Shown piece by piece: positions 1 to 8,550 of a stretch of 64,000 nt of DNA. The stretch spans positions 1,116,001-1,180,000 of the forward strand of contig NZ_JANLNY010000006.1 in the NCBI RefSeq assembly GCF_025465995.1, written 5' to 3'. This DNA comes from Pseudomonas sp. 5P_3.1_Bac2 (GTDB lineage Bacteria; Pseudomonadota; Gammaproteobacteria; Pseudomonadales; Pseudomonadaceae). The position numbers and the translations under genes were made by a program. The notes below the pieces were generated by a model, which made no database searches, had not been told where the DNA came from, and saw nothing but the letters and a program-made list of their open reading frames with translations. The first letter of the stretch is position 1; each line of letters opens with the position of its first letter.

Positions 1-2
1 TA

Positions 3-212
3 ATCTGCTCTAGCCTGCTTGCTCCAATCGCTGGGCGAGCGGTATGCAACGGCCCTTTTAATAATGTCCATACGCATGCGCATTACGACGCCATTGCACA
101 GCGGTACACAAAGCGTATTCGTGCAATGCAATTCAACTGCTCCTATGACGGCCAGCGTTTATGGGGCGTAACTGTTAAAGACCCACACCAACGTAAAACT
201 ACGATTTTCTGA
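3..212 (+). CDS. Possible 3' end of a hypothetical gene (5' end outside window)
   Basis: The third frame is open from the window edge to a TGA at 210-212. Its last 40 residues look protein-like, with a Lys/Arg-rich helix followed by an aromatic stretch (YDGQRLWGVTVKDP). No in-frame start with a ribosome binding site is visible, so the gene either starts upstream of the window or the open frame is fortuitous. I do not recognise the product. It lies just left of the umuC remnant, in a part of the prophage that normally holds cargo genes. Confidence 0.3.
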   Translation: MCSSLLAPIAGRAVCNGPFNNVHTHAHYDAIAQRYTKRIRAMQFNCSYDGQRLWGVTVKDPHQRKTTIF

Positions 213-300
213 AACTAACTGACTGACGTCGGGTACACAAAAAAGGCCCGGTACCGCGAAATGCCTGCGATAACGGTCCTCCTTACTGCCAATATCAAAC

Positions 301-560
301 CTAAACTGCCTTCACCTTCCAAAGCTGATCCCACCTAGTGGTATAGCTCGGACTCAACATCTCGCGCCTCATCCCCCAGGCCGGCGCCAGTGGCACCCCA
401 GCCTGGCGCAACGTGCCGCGCCCCCCGCTTAGCGTTAATCTGATCGAGCACGTCCATCACCTGCTCAGCCACCACAGGCTGGGTCTCGGCAAACATGTAG
501 TCGGTGAACTCGCCGCGCTGGCGTAGATCCATCAGCAGGTTCTCAGCCTTGGCGTAAGCG
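301..560 (-). pseudogene. umuC: Fragment of umuC (DNA polymerase V catalytic subunit), 3' end only, frameshifted
   Basis: The first part of the frame reads like the C-terminal region of UmuC (YAKAENLLMDLRQRGEFTD, then VMDVLDQINAK). At a run of six C (421-426) the frame shifts by one base. Read in the shifted frame, the homology continues to the usual UmuC end (PAWGMRREMLSPSYTT, then a Trp/Lys-rich tail) with stop at 301-303. Only roughly the last 85 of about 420 residues remain. The fingers, palm and catalytic carboxylates are absent, so it cannot be active. The open frame extends upstream to 598, but that part has no UmuC likeness. The homopolymer shift alone could be a sequencing error; the missing 5' three-quarters could not. 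Confidence 0.8.
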
Positions 561-683
561 GCTACTAGTGAACTTGTCATAGACATACAAACCAGCACAA
601 TTTAATGTCGAACTTGGTCGTGAGAAGTATAAATTTCACACCACACAGTGGGATTAGAAGTTAAATTTTCTAAGGATTTAGAC

Positions 684-1364
684 ATGCCGGCACAGCTCGA
701 CGAAGCCGAGAAGCAAATTCTCGCAGCTTTACTCGCAGACTTTTCAGAGCGCGGACTCGCTGCTAACGACCTGAAAAAAAAATATGAAGGCCCCCGAGTT
801 GCTGACCTGAGTGCAGTGATCTGCGCTTCAGGAGACATATCGACAGTTGATTTTGATTTGGCTTTCTCCGATCTTGAAAAACGGGAATTCATAAGAACAG
901 GGCCGTTTGCACCTTACCAGGATAAGCCTTCTAGCGGCTTTGTAATGATGGGAGGCTATAGTAAAAGAGAGTATTGCAGCCTGTCTGAACTAGGGTACAA
1001 AGCGGCTAGACAACCCCCTAACCGCCCGGCCAGAACACCGAGTATCACAAATCACCTCACTATCTCAGGAGGCCAATTCTCTAACGTACAGCTAGCAGCT
1101 GGTAATAATATCTCTCAAAATCTTGATATTTCCACTGACCATGAAATCGTTAGCCAGCTAATTGAGCTACTCGAGAACAATGGACATTCAGTCTCTGCCG
1201 AACAACGTATTAATTTGGTATTAGCAGTAGAAGAGGCAAAAGATGGTAATGGTAAACAAGCGAAGAACGTACTTGAAAAAGTTTGTGGTCCAGCATGGGG
1301 AGCAATGCAACCGATTATCTGGCCGATATTTGGCGAGCTTCTAAAGAAAAGTCTTGGTATATAA
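684..1364 (+). CDS. Uncharacterised prophage cargo protein with a central polar repeat-like linker
   Basis: 226 residues from the ATG at 684, which has TAAGGA seven bases upstream; an alternative GTG start lies at 648 without a good site. Residues 1 to about 110 look helical, with a pattern compatible with a winged-helix fold (EKQILAALLADF, then DLAFSDLEKREFI). A central stretch (ISGGQFSNVQLAAGNN) is a Gly/Asn/Gln segment of the sort that links domains. The C-terminal 70 residues are helical and end in a hydrophobic run (WGAMQPIIWPIFGELL). I do not recognise the family. It is on the + strand, opposite to the structural genes, which is typical of independently transcribed cargo expressed in lysogens. 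A role in defence or exclusion is only a guess from position. Confidence 0.65.
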   Translation: MPAQLDEAEKQILAALLADFSERGLAANDLKKKYEGPRVADLSAVICASGDISTVDFDLAFSDLEKREFIRTGPFAPYQDKPSSGFVMMGGYSKREYCSLSELGYKAARQPPNRPARTPSITNHLTISGGQFSNVQLAAGNNISQNLDISTDHEIVSQLIELLENNGHSVSAEQRINLVLAVEEAKDGNGKQAKNVLEKVCGPAWGAMQPIIWPIFGELLKKSLGI

Positions 1365-1478
1365 GTAGAGTCATCGGTTAATTATGTTGAATAGTGGTTT
1401 AAGGTCAACACCACCGTGGGCAATGTGCGAAACAAAGGACCAGAACTGATTAAACCTGTGATACCCGCCAGCAAATGA

Positions 1479-1503
1479 AGCCCCATAGGGGGCTCCATTT
1501 TTA
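1479..1503 (+). terminator. Possible intrinsic terminator after the cargo gene
   Basis: Stem AGCCCC/GGGGCT with a four-base loop is followed within a few bases by TTTTT. It lies 115 bases downstream of the stop of the + strand gene ending at 1364. The short stem and the interrupting CCA make it only a fair candidate. Confidence 0.4.
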
Positions 1504-1766
1504 TCGCATTTAAAACAAGGTCAATTGACCAGGATGAGAACGCCAGTGCTGGCATACATTTTCCCACCGACCAAGCCGGTAACGAAAATAGCGATGCACA
1601 AAAACGCTCTTCATAGTCGAGTAAGCCATGGCAGGCCCTCCCCTAGAAGGGTTAGAAGGTTTTCGCTTGCCCTGATCTGAGACCACAACTACACTGCTGA
1701 CGTCTTCCCCAAGACATCTGTATAGGAATCAGGGTGGTTAGGTAGACCCTCATTCACCTCACCAAG

Positions 1767-1803
1767 GCTCAAGAAGTGTTAGAAGCACTTCTTGAGCTTT
1801 TTT
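1767..1803 (+). terminator. Strong intrinsic terminator
   Basis: A perfect 12-bp stem (GCTCAAGAAGTG with CACTTCTTGAGC), a 7-base loop and six T on the + strand. The opposite strand has no T-run, so it acts only on rightward transcripts. No protein gene ends directly before it. Confidence 0.85.
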
Positions 1804-1846
1804 GCTTCTGCATCCTCGCTAGTCTAGGAATTGCAGTGTGCATGGT

Positions 1847-1978
1847 TTAGCAACGGACCAAGAAGCACCAGGCTTCATGACCGTATTCCCATGCGTCGAG
1901 TACGCGCTGCGAGTTCTTCACCCGACGGTATCGGCAGAAAACCCAACGGAACCCTTTAGGGGCTGGTTTTTTAGGCAT
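1847..1978 (-). CDS. Small phage protein, 43 residues
   Basis: The ATG at 1976-1978 opens a 43-residue frame beginning MPKKPAPKGFRWVF and ending in a Cys-containing tail (CFLVRC). An AAGGAGG lies about 12 bases upstream, slightly far; a nearer ATG in another frame encodes only a few residues. The basic, Trp/Phe-rich composition resembles small proteins I associate with Pseudomonas prophages, but no function is known to me. It precedes the strong opposing terminator and follows the ImmA gene in the same direction. Confidence 0.55.
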   Translation of the reverse strand: MPKKPAPKGFRWVFCRYRRVKNSQRVLDAWEYGHEAWCFLVRC

Positions 1979-2118
1979 CTTCCATAGTCACCTCCTTAGC
2001 AGAAGGAAATTTTTTCTTGCCATCCGCTAGGAAACGACTAACATTCCTTTCGCAGCTACCCTGCAAGGGCGAGCCCCTTCTCTAAAGCTCACCGAATTGA
2101 TTGGAGCGCCAACTCCAA

Positions 2119-2667
2119 TCAGTTCAAAATTATCATCTTGCCTTTCTTAGCCAAAACTCTATTTTGATATGATGCTGCGTCATAGCTAACGCCAAATCTT
2201 CGCATCACATCAAACAACGTATTGCACTCCCTCATCAGACTCTCAGGCATCAGTATCGCGCCTGCGAATCTATTTGCCTGCCACTCACTATCTAGATAGG
2301 CAGGAAGCCTACCTTGCTCAGCACGGTGAAACTTAATTGGGGCATTCCGGTGCATCAGGTAGTGACCAAGCTCATGCGCAGCTGTAAACCTATCCCTTCC
2401 TTGGCCATCACAACAACGCTCGTAAACATCCTCTCTCAATCGGATCACGTTTTCCGAGGGAATCGTGAGGCCATGATTACTCCCCATCTGCGCCATTGTT
2501 CCAACCTCAAGGGCGAACCCGTCGAAGAACTGGGGCATACCGAGCTCTAAAAACTCGATGATGGGGAACGCATCGGCGGTTATCTTCAAGTCAGACCGCA
2601 CGGTAGCTGCAAGCTTGAAAATTTCCGCCTCACTTCGGGCAGGTACTTCACATGATGGGCCACTCAT
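2119..2667 (-). CDS. ImmA/IrrE-family metallopeptidase
   Basis: 182 residues from the ATG at 2667, one base after the stop of the upstream Xre gene, so the two are co-translated. The zinc-binding signature HELGH is at residues 98-102, followed by LMH. A conserved glutamate would come from the downstream WQANRFAGAILMP helix, which is the standard ImmA/IrrE arrangement. Family members cleave a partner HTH repressor to derepress phage or mobile-element genes (as ImmA does with ImmR in ICEBs1). The upstream HTH protein is the obvious partner. A 9-bp inverted repeat (TGATTGGAG, six-base loop) overlaps the stop codon and may help end the transcript. Confidence 0.85.
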   Translation of the reverse strand: MSGPSCEVPARSEAEIFKLAATVRSDLKITADAFPIIEFLELGMPQFFDGFALEVGTMAQMGSNHGLTIPSENVIRLREDVYERCCDGQGRDRFTAAHELGHYLMHRNAPIKFHRAEQGRLPAYLDSEWQANRFAGAILMPESLMRECNTLFDVMRRFGVSYDAASYQNRVLAKKGKMIILN

Positions 2668-2668
2668 C

Positions 2669-3043
2669 TCATCTACCTTTCTTTTGAGCAGAATTGAGAA
2701 CCTGAAGAATCCTATCCAGGTCATTCGAATTCATCTCATTGAACTGCCGAGAGAAAGCTAATGCCGTCTCTTGGTGCTTTGCAGACATCCCTTTCGTTCC
2801 GATCTCAACCTGCCCACGACTGAGCAGCGCAGCCTTTTCCAAGGTTGCGTATTCTTGTGTACCTGCCCTCAATCCGAGAAAGGCTCCCAGCCTGCTCACC
2901 AGATCCTGCGTGATCTGGCGCTTACCGGTTTCGATCGTAGAAAGGTGGGCCGCGGAGATTCCGACGCCTTCAGCCATATCTTTCAAAAGCCACCCATGGT
3001 CGATGCGAGCTTTTCGAAGGAATTTACCGATTTCAGTCAACAT
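2669..3043 (-). CDS. Xre-family HTH repressor, partner of ImmA
   Basis: 124 residues from the ATG at 3043, which has GGAGG five bases upstream; the longer frame to 3067 has no such site. An N-terminal Xre helix-turn-helix (residues about 5-62) includes DMAEGVGISAAHLSTIETGK. The C-terminal half (SAKHQETALAFSRQFNEM) is a helical segment, as in other ImmA-linked repressors. It forms a two-gene unit with the downstream peptidase (one base gap). It is separate from the S24 repressor at 35.4 kb, so the prophage carries two regulatory switches. Its targets are unknown; the intergenic region just upstream is a natural candidate for autoregulation. Confidence 0.85.
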   Translation of the reverse strand: MLTEIGKFLRKARIDHGWLLKDMAEGVGISAAHLSTIETGKRQITQDLVSRLGAFLGLRAGTQEYATLEKAALLSRGQVEIGTKGMSAKHQETALAFSRQFNEMNSNDLDRILQVLNSAQKKGR

Positions 3044-3336
3044 ATATGCCTCCAAGCGAACTAACATAGCTCACTGAAAAATAGATTAGCACATTTTGCT
3101 AATTCATCAAGCTATAAATGAAAAATATATACAGGTTCGAGTATGAAAATCTGCACAACCTGACGGTTCGCTTTGCGACGCTGCATATGCACTATAAGTA
3201 ACATTTACCGAAAGCCTCGATAAGACGGTCCAGCTTTCGGCTGGTCATTTCTGAAATTCTTAGCGTTTGCCCGCCCATCGTGGGCGCCTATCACCAATGG
3301 TCACACGTCGCGCATAAATCAAACGTGGTTCATTCG

Positions 3337-4029
3337 CTACTTGGTTAGAGCAGCTTCGCCCGCCTCGCCCTCTACGCGCCGTCCCTCTTCCTGACGATGA
3401 GCTTCAGCCTGCTTTTGAACCTGTCGCCAGCGGGATATCTGCCGGTCAATGGCCAGATCGTACTCAGCAGCTGTCAGCTTATGCTGGGGGAAATCTTGGA
3501 TTCCATCCCACGCCACGGGGTCGAGCCGGAGTACATCGCGGTGCATGGTATAGCGAAGTTGGTCGAGCAGGATGGACTGAACAAATCCTGGGAACACATC
3601 AGTCGGAGTATCCACCGGCAGGCCGATCAGCTTAATTGAGGCTTCGAATGCCGCCGCCTTTGCTGTGAGTGGATTCTGGACGTCCTGCAGCGTTCGGCAA
3701 TTCTGAACCGACTGATCCACCATTGCGCGCAGCGATATACAGTCAATCTGAGCGCTCTTAAGTAGCTCACCGGTGTTGCTCAGCAACTTGGCCATGGCCT
3801 CGTAAACGTGTAGCACAGCCTTGCTCGCAGCCTTCGCTACGCTTGATCCGCACGCAGGGCACGCGCCCTCCTGGCGTTGTCCCACGGGACCGAACCACCC
3901 GCAACTGCATGAGCAAAGCGCCTGGCCGTCCAACGGCAGCGGATTCAGCGCGCGTATTGGCTCTCGCTCACCCGGCTTCAAGCGGTCTGGATCAGTGAAA
4001 AGTGCCGAGTCTGTAGATTGTCCAGGCAT
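3337..4029 (-). CDS. Phage protein with N-terminal zinc-ribbon-like cysteines
   Basis: 230 residues. Cysteines at about 39, 41, 43, 57 and 60 (CSCSCGW, then CPACGS) form a zinc-ribbon-like knuckle. The rest is mostly helical and ends in a charged, Glu/Arg/Lys-rich tail. It is the last gene of the leftward late operon, 76 bp after the large internal virion protein. I do not recognise a function. A virion or late accessory protein is likely from position. About 290 bp between this gene and the start of the Xre gene hold only small hairpins. Confidence 0.7.
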   Translation of the reverse strand: MPGQSTDSALFTDPDRLKPGEREPIRALNPLPLDGQALCSCSCGWFGPVGQRQEGACPACGSSVAKAASKAVLHVYEAMAKLLSNTGELLKSAQIDCISLRAMVDQSVQNCRTLQDVQNPLTAKAAAFEASIKLIGLPVDTPTDVFPGFVQSILLDQLRYTMHRDVLRLDPVAWDGIQDFPQHKLTAAEYDLAIDRQISRWRQVQKQAEAHRQEEGRRVEGEAGEAALTK

Positions 4030-4105
4030 CTGGAGTACCTATTGGGTGAGGGCTCACGGCCGGATAAAGTTGAGAGCGGCCCCTATACCGCCAGGCCGCG
4101 GTGAG

Positions 4106-6850
4106 TCAGCCGGCGAGCTTTTCCCGTTCTTGGGCCAGCCTGGCCAACTCCTGCTGTTTGCGCTCGGCGCTCATGCCACTTAACCGCACCGCTGACATTT
4201 GGGCATTAATGGCCTTCAAGGTAGGCTTGGAAGCGCCGGCCGCCAGAGACTTTGCCATGTCACCTGTCTTGAGCCATGCCTTGAACTCCGGCATTTTCAT
4301 CTCAGTGACGTCACCCACGCTCCAGTCTTTGTCGAAGTTGGATTTATAGGCTTTGAGCGCCGCGGCCTGGCTGGTATAGCCCAGCATGACCTTGTGCTCA
4401 TCGAACTTACCGCTGCCCTGATCTTTCTGGTCTACGACGAACACACGCTGGCTGAACGGCTCAGGCCCAACGTAGACATCCACCTGGTCACCGTCAGCGC
4501 CGGTGGTGCGTTTGATGTAGCCGTAATGGTCCGACATGGAATGCGACCACTCCTTACCGCTCCCATCCACCCCCCTGCGCTCAGAACCGCGCGGGTTCTC
4601 GATGGCGATGTCCAACCCCTGTAATTTGATATGCCCCTTGCGATAGTTGCCCGCTTCCTTCTGGGCACGGGTCGGTTCGGGCAGATCGTTGTCTGGAGAG
4701 GTAGCAGCGCTGCGAGCAGCCAGATCCAGCGCTTGAGCAGGCGGTAACGCGGTCTGATCATCACCAACCTCCGGCAGAACGGCACCGGGCTTGGCGCCAT
4801 CCTTGTCGCCATATTGCTCCGCCTGGTTCTCCTGGAGCCTTTCAGCGTATGCGCTCGCGCTCTCGGGATCTTCAATATCATCGTCCCCGCCACTGGCTTG
4901 CAATGCCTGTAAGTAAGGTGAAAAGCGCAATGCCAATGCCTGGGCAGCAGCAGACGAAGCGCCGGTACTCGGGTTTTCCGACAGACGAATCAAGGCGTTT
5001 CTGACGGGTGCGCTCTCGTATAGACGAGCGAAGCCACCGATCGCGCCTGCGATAGGTATGGCCTTCAGCCCTGCCGCAGTTGCGGCAGCGAAACCGCCAA
5101 TACTGTAGTTTTGCTGACCAGTATTCGTCATAACACCAACCTGACCTGCGCGTCGCGTCGCATCCAACACCTGCCGCAACCCTTCAAGCTGTCTACGGTC
5201 TGCATCCCTGAAGAAAATATTGGCCTGGGCCGGCATTTTGTTCATGTTGTTGATAAATCGATCAGGAGATAGCCCATCAGCGCCATTTGAGTCTCTGAGG
5301 AGCTTTTGAATGATCGTTGCTCGTGCTGCCTGCCTGCCTTCAGTGTCGAGACTCTGGTATAGGCTCCGCACCTCACTCGGTTTTCGACTGAAAAGCAAAC
5401 TTTCGGCCAGTTCAGGGGTGACATCCCCGCGATCAAGAACCGACTTCATGCGAGATTTGCTTACCTTGGCAGCTTCCTCACCGTAGATGGCATTCGCTTG
5501 ACGGAGCTTCAGCACGTCCTGAACTGGCAGGTTCGCCTGCGCAACATCGTTCATGTCGTCATAAAGCGCTGATTGGAGACGAGTCAGTAGGGCTTTCGCC
5601 CGTGTGGGAAGCTGGCTTCGCGCGGCGCCGTCGAAGGACTTCACGATGTCTCGCAAAGCAGTGCGGTTCTCACGGAGAGAGGAGTATGTTTGTGGTGCTG
5701 CGTTTAGCGTTTGCATGAACTGCTGGATTTCGTTCGCCGCCTCAGGGCTCCCAACAATCCCCGGCCGGTTAAGCTCGGCAAGGGCTTCTTCTGCGGCTTG
5801 GGTAGTTCTGGCGTACGGTACAACCCCTACCTGATCCAACTGGGCCTCGTACCTGCCAATCCTGTTGCCAGCAGCTTGACGGCGCCGACCTACCCTTGCC
5901 TCAAGGCTTTCCATGATCTGATCAGCTTGGGGTGTCGGGTACTGAGTATTTAGATCCTCAACCGCGGCTATCCGGGCTTCATGCTGTGTTTGACGTGTTC
6001 CCCCCGTGCCAGCGAACGGAATTCGCTCACCGGCTACCTGCGCGCTACGCGACATGAACGTTTCAGGCGGAAATACATCGGAGGTCATCAATGGGATGTT
6101 GGCCTGCTTGGCGGCTCGAACGAGCTGCACATTTTCACCTTGGGCAGGATTTCGCATTGCGCCGCGTATTCGCCTGCCGGCGTCGACAACACCGCCCGCC
6201 GCGCTCGCGACGACAGGGGCCGCCGCACCAAGCGCACCAGCTATCGCGATTTCACTACCATCCACATCGCCGCCAGCATTTGCTTGTAAGCCTTCAAGAC
6301 CCGCCTGAGTAGCGGCAGAACCAGCCCCTAGCACTGCCCCCCGCCGCACAAGACCGCCGCCTGCCGCTGTAGCTACACGGCCCGCAGGTGCAAATGCAGC
6401 GCCGATTCCCGCGGCCTGCGCCACATCAAAACCGCTCAGGCCAGGCTTGTTAATTACCGTCTGAACACCGGTCTTGTTGTTGGCAGCAATCAGGTTGCCC
6501 TTCTCATCTTGAGAAACTCCAATATAGGGAGAGCTAGAACGCAACATTTGGGCAATTTCACCAGTATCCGTTGTGGTAGGCAGAGCCGCGAATAACGCAG
6601 CTTGCTGACCGGCTGGAATATCGAGCCCTTTGAAAAGCCCCGAGTGTTGCAACTCTGGAAGCTCTTTGGTCGCGCGGGTTTGCCGGTCCTCGCCTGTGAA
6701 CAAGTTCTTCACGGACTGGAAAAAACCACCTTCTTTGGAGGCTTCTTTCTCGGCAAGTGGCGCAGATTCCCAGGCGGGTCTGGCAGAGCGGTTTTCTGGT
6801 TTCGCAACAGCGCTCGCATCATGAAGCGGAGCATCTTCCCAAGCGGCCAT
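4106..6850 (-). CDS. Large internal virion (ejection) protein with C-terminal InPase-like polyvalent domain
   Basis: 914 residues. The N-terminus has two short WEDAPL/WESAPL-type motifs seen in phage internal proteins. A long Ala/Gly-rich segment with hydrophobic patches (about residues 140-230) could insert into a membrane. A long helical middle follows. The last about 170 residues (GVDGSGKEW, SMSDHYGYIKRT, GADGDQVDVYVGP) match the inorganic-pyrophosphatase-like (InPase) domain found in large phage polyvalent proteins. Such proteins are carried in the capsid and delivered with DNA. Its ATG overlaps the stop of the upstream gene (TAATG), so translation is coupled. The enzymatic status of the InPase-like domain is unknown. 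Confidence 0.75.
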   Translation of the reverse strand: MAAWEDAPLHDASAVAKPENRSARPAWESAPLAEKEASKEGGFFQSVKNLFTGEDRQTRATKELPELQHSGLFKGLDIPAGQQAALFAALPTTTDTGEIAQMLRSSSPYIGVSQDEKGNLIAANNKTGVQTVINKPGLSGFDVAQAAGIGAAFAPAGRVATAAGGGLVRRGAVLGAGSAATQAGLEGLQANAGGDVDGSEIAIAGALGAAAPVVASAAGGVVDAGRRIRGAMRNPAQGENVQLVRAAKQANIPLMTSDVFPPETFMSRSAQVAGERIPFAGTGGTRQTQHEARIAAVEDLNTQYPTPQADQIMESLEARVGRRRQAAGNRIGRYEAQLDQVGVVPYARTTQAAEEALAELNRPGIVGSPEAANEIQQFMQTLNAAPQTYSSLRENRTALRDIVKSFDGAARSQLPTRAKALLTRLQSALYDDMNDVAQANLPVQDVLKLRQANAIYGEEAAKVSKSRMKSVLDRGDVTPELAESLLFSRKPSEVRSLYQSLDTEGRQAARATIIQKLLRDSNGADGLSPDRFINNMNKMPAQANIFFRDADRRQLEGLRQVLDATRRAGQVGVMTNTGQQNYSIGGFAAATAAGLKAIPIAGAIGGFARLYESAPVRNALIRLSENPSTGASSAAAQALALRFSPYLQALQASGGDDDIEDPESASAYAERLQENQAEQYGDKDGAKPGAVLPEVGDDQTALPPAQALDLAARSAATSPDNDLPEPTRAQKEAGNYRKGHIKLQGLDIAIENPRGSERRGVDGSGKEWSHSMSDHYGYIKRTTGADGDQVDVYVGPEPFSQRVFVVDQKDQGSGKFDEHKVMLGYTSQAAALKAYKSNFDKDWSVGDVTEMKMPEFKAWLKTGDMAKSLAAGASKPTLKAINAQMSAVRLSGMSAERKQQELARLAQEREKLAG

Positions 6851-8439
6851 TATGGTTTCACCCTTTGCTTTCCATTCGGGTCGATGAACACCGTGCCGGA
6901 GGACAGGCGGTTATAGTCATCGTCGTTTGCGATCCGAGGCGATGTAGGCTGTTCTTGCCGAGGCGCTGACTGCGACTGTGCCGAAGGAATTTGTAAGCCT
7001 CGCTGCTGATCAACCTGCGGAATGACCGTGCCGATGTCCAACGGCTCCGCACGCGCATTATTTCGGCGCTGCTGGATCATGTTGGTTTTCAGCTCCATCG
7101 CCTTTTCGTTCAGGTCACGGATTTCGCTCAGGCGCTGCTGGACCAGTGCTGGGTCATTGATGTTGGTAATGAGCTCATTCCAGGCGCGCTGGGCATCACC
7201 ATCAGTCTGAACACCAGCGTTGAGCCGAAGACTCGCGTTGCGCAATTGTTCAAGCGTCGAGTTGAGCGAGCCGTAGTTCCTCGACTCCTCGGTACTCATG
7301 CCCATCGCATTGCGAGCCGCTGCGAGCTTGTTATTGACCGGACCGAGATTGAGCTTCCCGGAGGTGATTTGCTCGCCAATGCGCGATAGCTGATCGTTCA
7401 TGGTCGAAGCGGCTGCAATCGCCTCAAGATCCTTGTCCTCAGCTTTTTGAACCGGAGCCGCAAGGGGCTTGCTCAATTGGTCTTTAGGCGCCAACCCCAT
7501 TTGCTGACCGTATCGCAGAGCGGCCTGGCGATTCTCAGGAGTATTGAAGACGCCGCTCAGGAGCTTGTAACCGGACACGCGATCAACCAACTTCTCGATG
7601 GGCACCTCAAGCACTTCGTCGTCGGCGTCGTTGGCAGTGCCGCGGTTCTTGGTCATCGGTGCGGTGTATTTCTTTCCATCATCCCCCGTCACCTCCAGTT
7701 CAAACACCACGGTCCCATCCGTGCGGCCGGGCATTACCTGAACGATGCGCTTTTGACCGCCACCGCCCTTCTGTATGTTCGGCGCAAACATACGATTTAC
7801 CGCGTCTAAAGCTTCAGGTGAGTTTGAGTTGAGTTCACCAGTGAATACTTTGCCGGCAGTCGCTACATCGCCCTGCATGGTCGGAGAAAGGACGTGGCGG
7901 GGGTCCATCCAAGGGTTGCGCTTGAACACCTCAAGGTCGTTGTCGTCCAGATCCCCACCAGCGGCTATCTTGGCGTAGGCGGATTTCGCAGTGAGCGCAT
8001 CCTGTTGCTGCATCTCGGCCTTGTCCTGCCTGCTGATCTGGCGCGTCAGCTGCTGTTGCTGAAGATCAAAGCGCTGATCCTCACGCTGCATCCGCGCTGC
8101 TGCCTGCCGCTGACCGGAGACCTGAAGGCCATAGGTTGCCTGGAATTGGCGATCCTGGCGCGCAGCGTTGTCGGCATCGCGCTGTTGGAGGTACTGACGC
8201 TGGGCCTGGGTGTCAGTGTAGTTTCGCTGATCAGTTTCCCGGCGATACGCCAAGTCGTCCCTACGCAGTCCCATTTCTTGCTGCTGGATCTCGCGACTAT
8301 ATTGGCGATCCTCTGCCTGTTGGGCGAGCTGGGCCTGTTGCAACACGCGCCGATCCTTCTGCGCAAGCAAATTACTGACTAGGCCGAAGCCTTGGGTAAA
8401 GCCATCCATACCACCACGGGTATCTAATCCGCCTGCCAT
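6850..8439 (-). CDS. Internal virion protein, Gln/Arg-rich coiled coil
   Basis: 529 residues from the ATG at 8439, which has GGGAGA eight bases upstream; the 11 extra codons to 8472 lack a site. Residues about 30-160 are extremely Gln/Arg/Asp-rich helix (long runs such as QQAEDRQYSREIQQQ), predicted to form coiled coil. The middle has a compact region with conserved-looking PMTKNRGT and VDRVSGYKL segments. The C-terminus is proline-rich and low complexity. With the 914-residue protein downstream it resembles the paired ejection proteins of short-tailed phages. No enzyme motif is seen. Confidence 0.7.
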   Translation of the reverse strand: MAGGLDTRGGMDGFTQGFGLVSNLLAQKDRRVLQQAQLAQQAEDRQYSREIQQQEMGLRRDDLAYRRETDQRNYTDTQAQRQYLQQRDADNAARQDRQFQATYGLQVSGQRQAAARMQREDQRFDLQQQQLTRQISRQDKAEMQQQDALTAKSAYAKIAAGGDLDDNDLEVFKRNPWMDPRHVLSPTMQGDVATAGKVFTGELNSNSPEALDAVNRMFAPNIQKGGGGQKRIVQVMPGRTDGTVVFELEVTGDDGKKYTAPMTKNRGTANDADDEVLEVPIEKLVDRVSGYKLLSGVFNTPENRQAALRYGQQMGLAPKDQLSKPLAAPVQKAEDKDLEAIAAASTMNDQLSRIGEQITSGKLNLGPVNNKLAAARNAMGMSTEESRNYGSLNSTLEQLRNASLRLNAGVQTDGDAQRAWNELITNINDPALVQQRLSEIRDLNEKAMELKTNMIQQRRNNARAEPLDIGTVIPQVDQQRGLQIPSAQSQSAPRQEQPTSPRIANDDDYNRLSSGTVFIDPNGKQRVKP

Positions 8440-8550
8440 TTGTTGTCTCCCGACAATAAGAAACAGCTCCACCTATTGGTCTGCTGTTGCTAACTTTTGG
8501 TAAATTTTACATCCCTAGCTACTCACTGTAATTCACATGAAACAGTCGCT

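Larger units (their letters stand above)
1365..1846. other. Gene-free stretch with hairpins and a 12-bp palindrome
   Basis: No convincing coding frame is seen across about 480 bases. It holds a perfect palindrome GGTCAATTGACC (1519-1530), a GC-rich hairpin at 1479-1494, a possible long-range pairing CCCTGAT (about 1670) with ATCAGGG (about 1730), and a very strong + strand terminator at 1767-1803. A terminator this strong without a gene directly in front suggests a small RNA on the + strand. I see no clear promoter for one. Confidence 0.4.

Noticed and set aside
3132..3141. GGTTCGAG, resembling a tRNA T-loop, as a possible left attachment site
   Set aside because: Only eight bases match, and no other part of the tRNA-Val 3' end is nearby.
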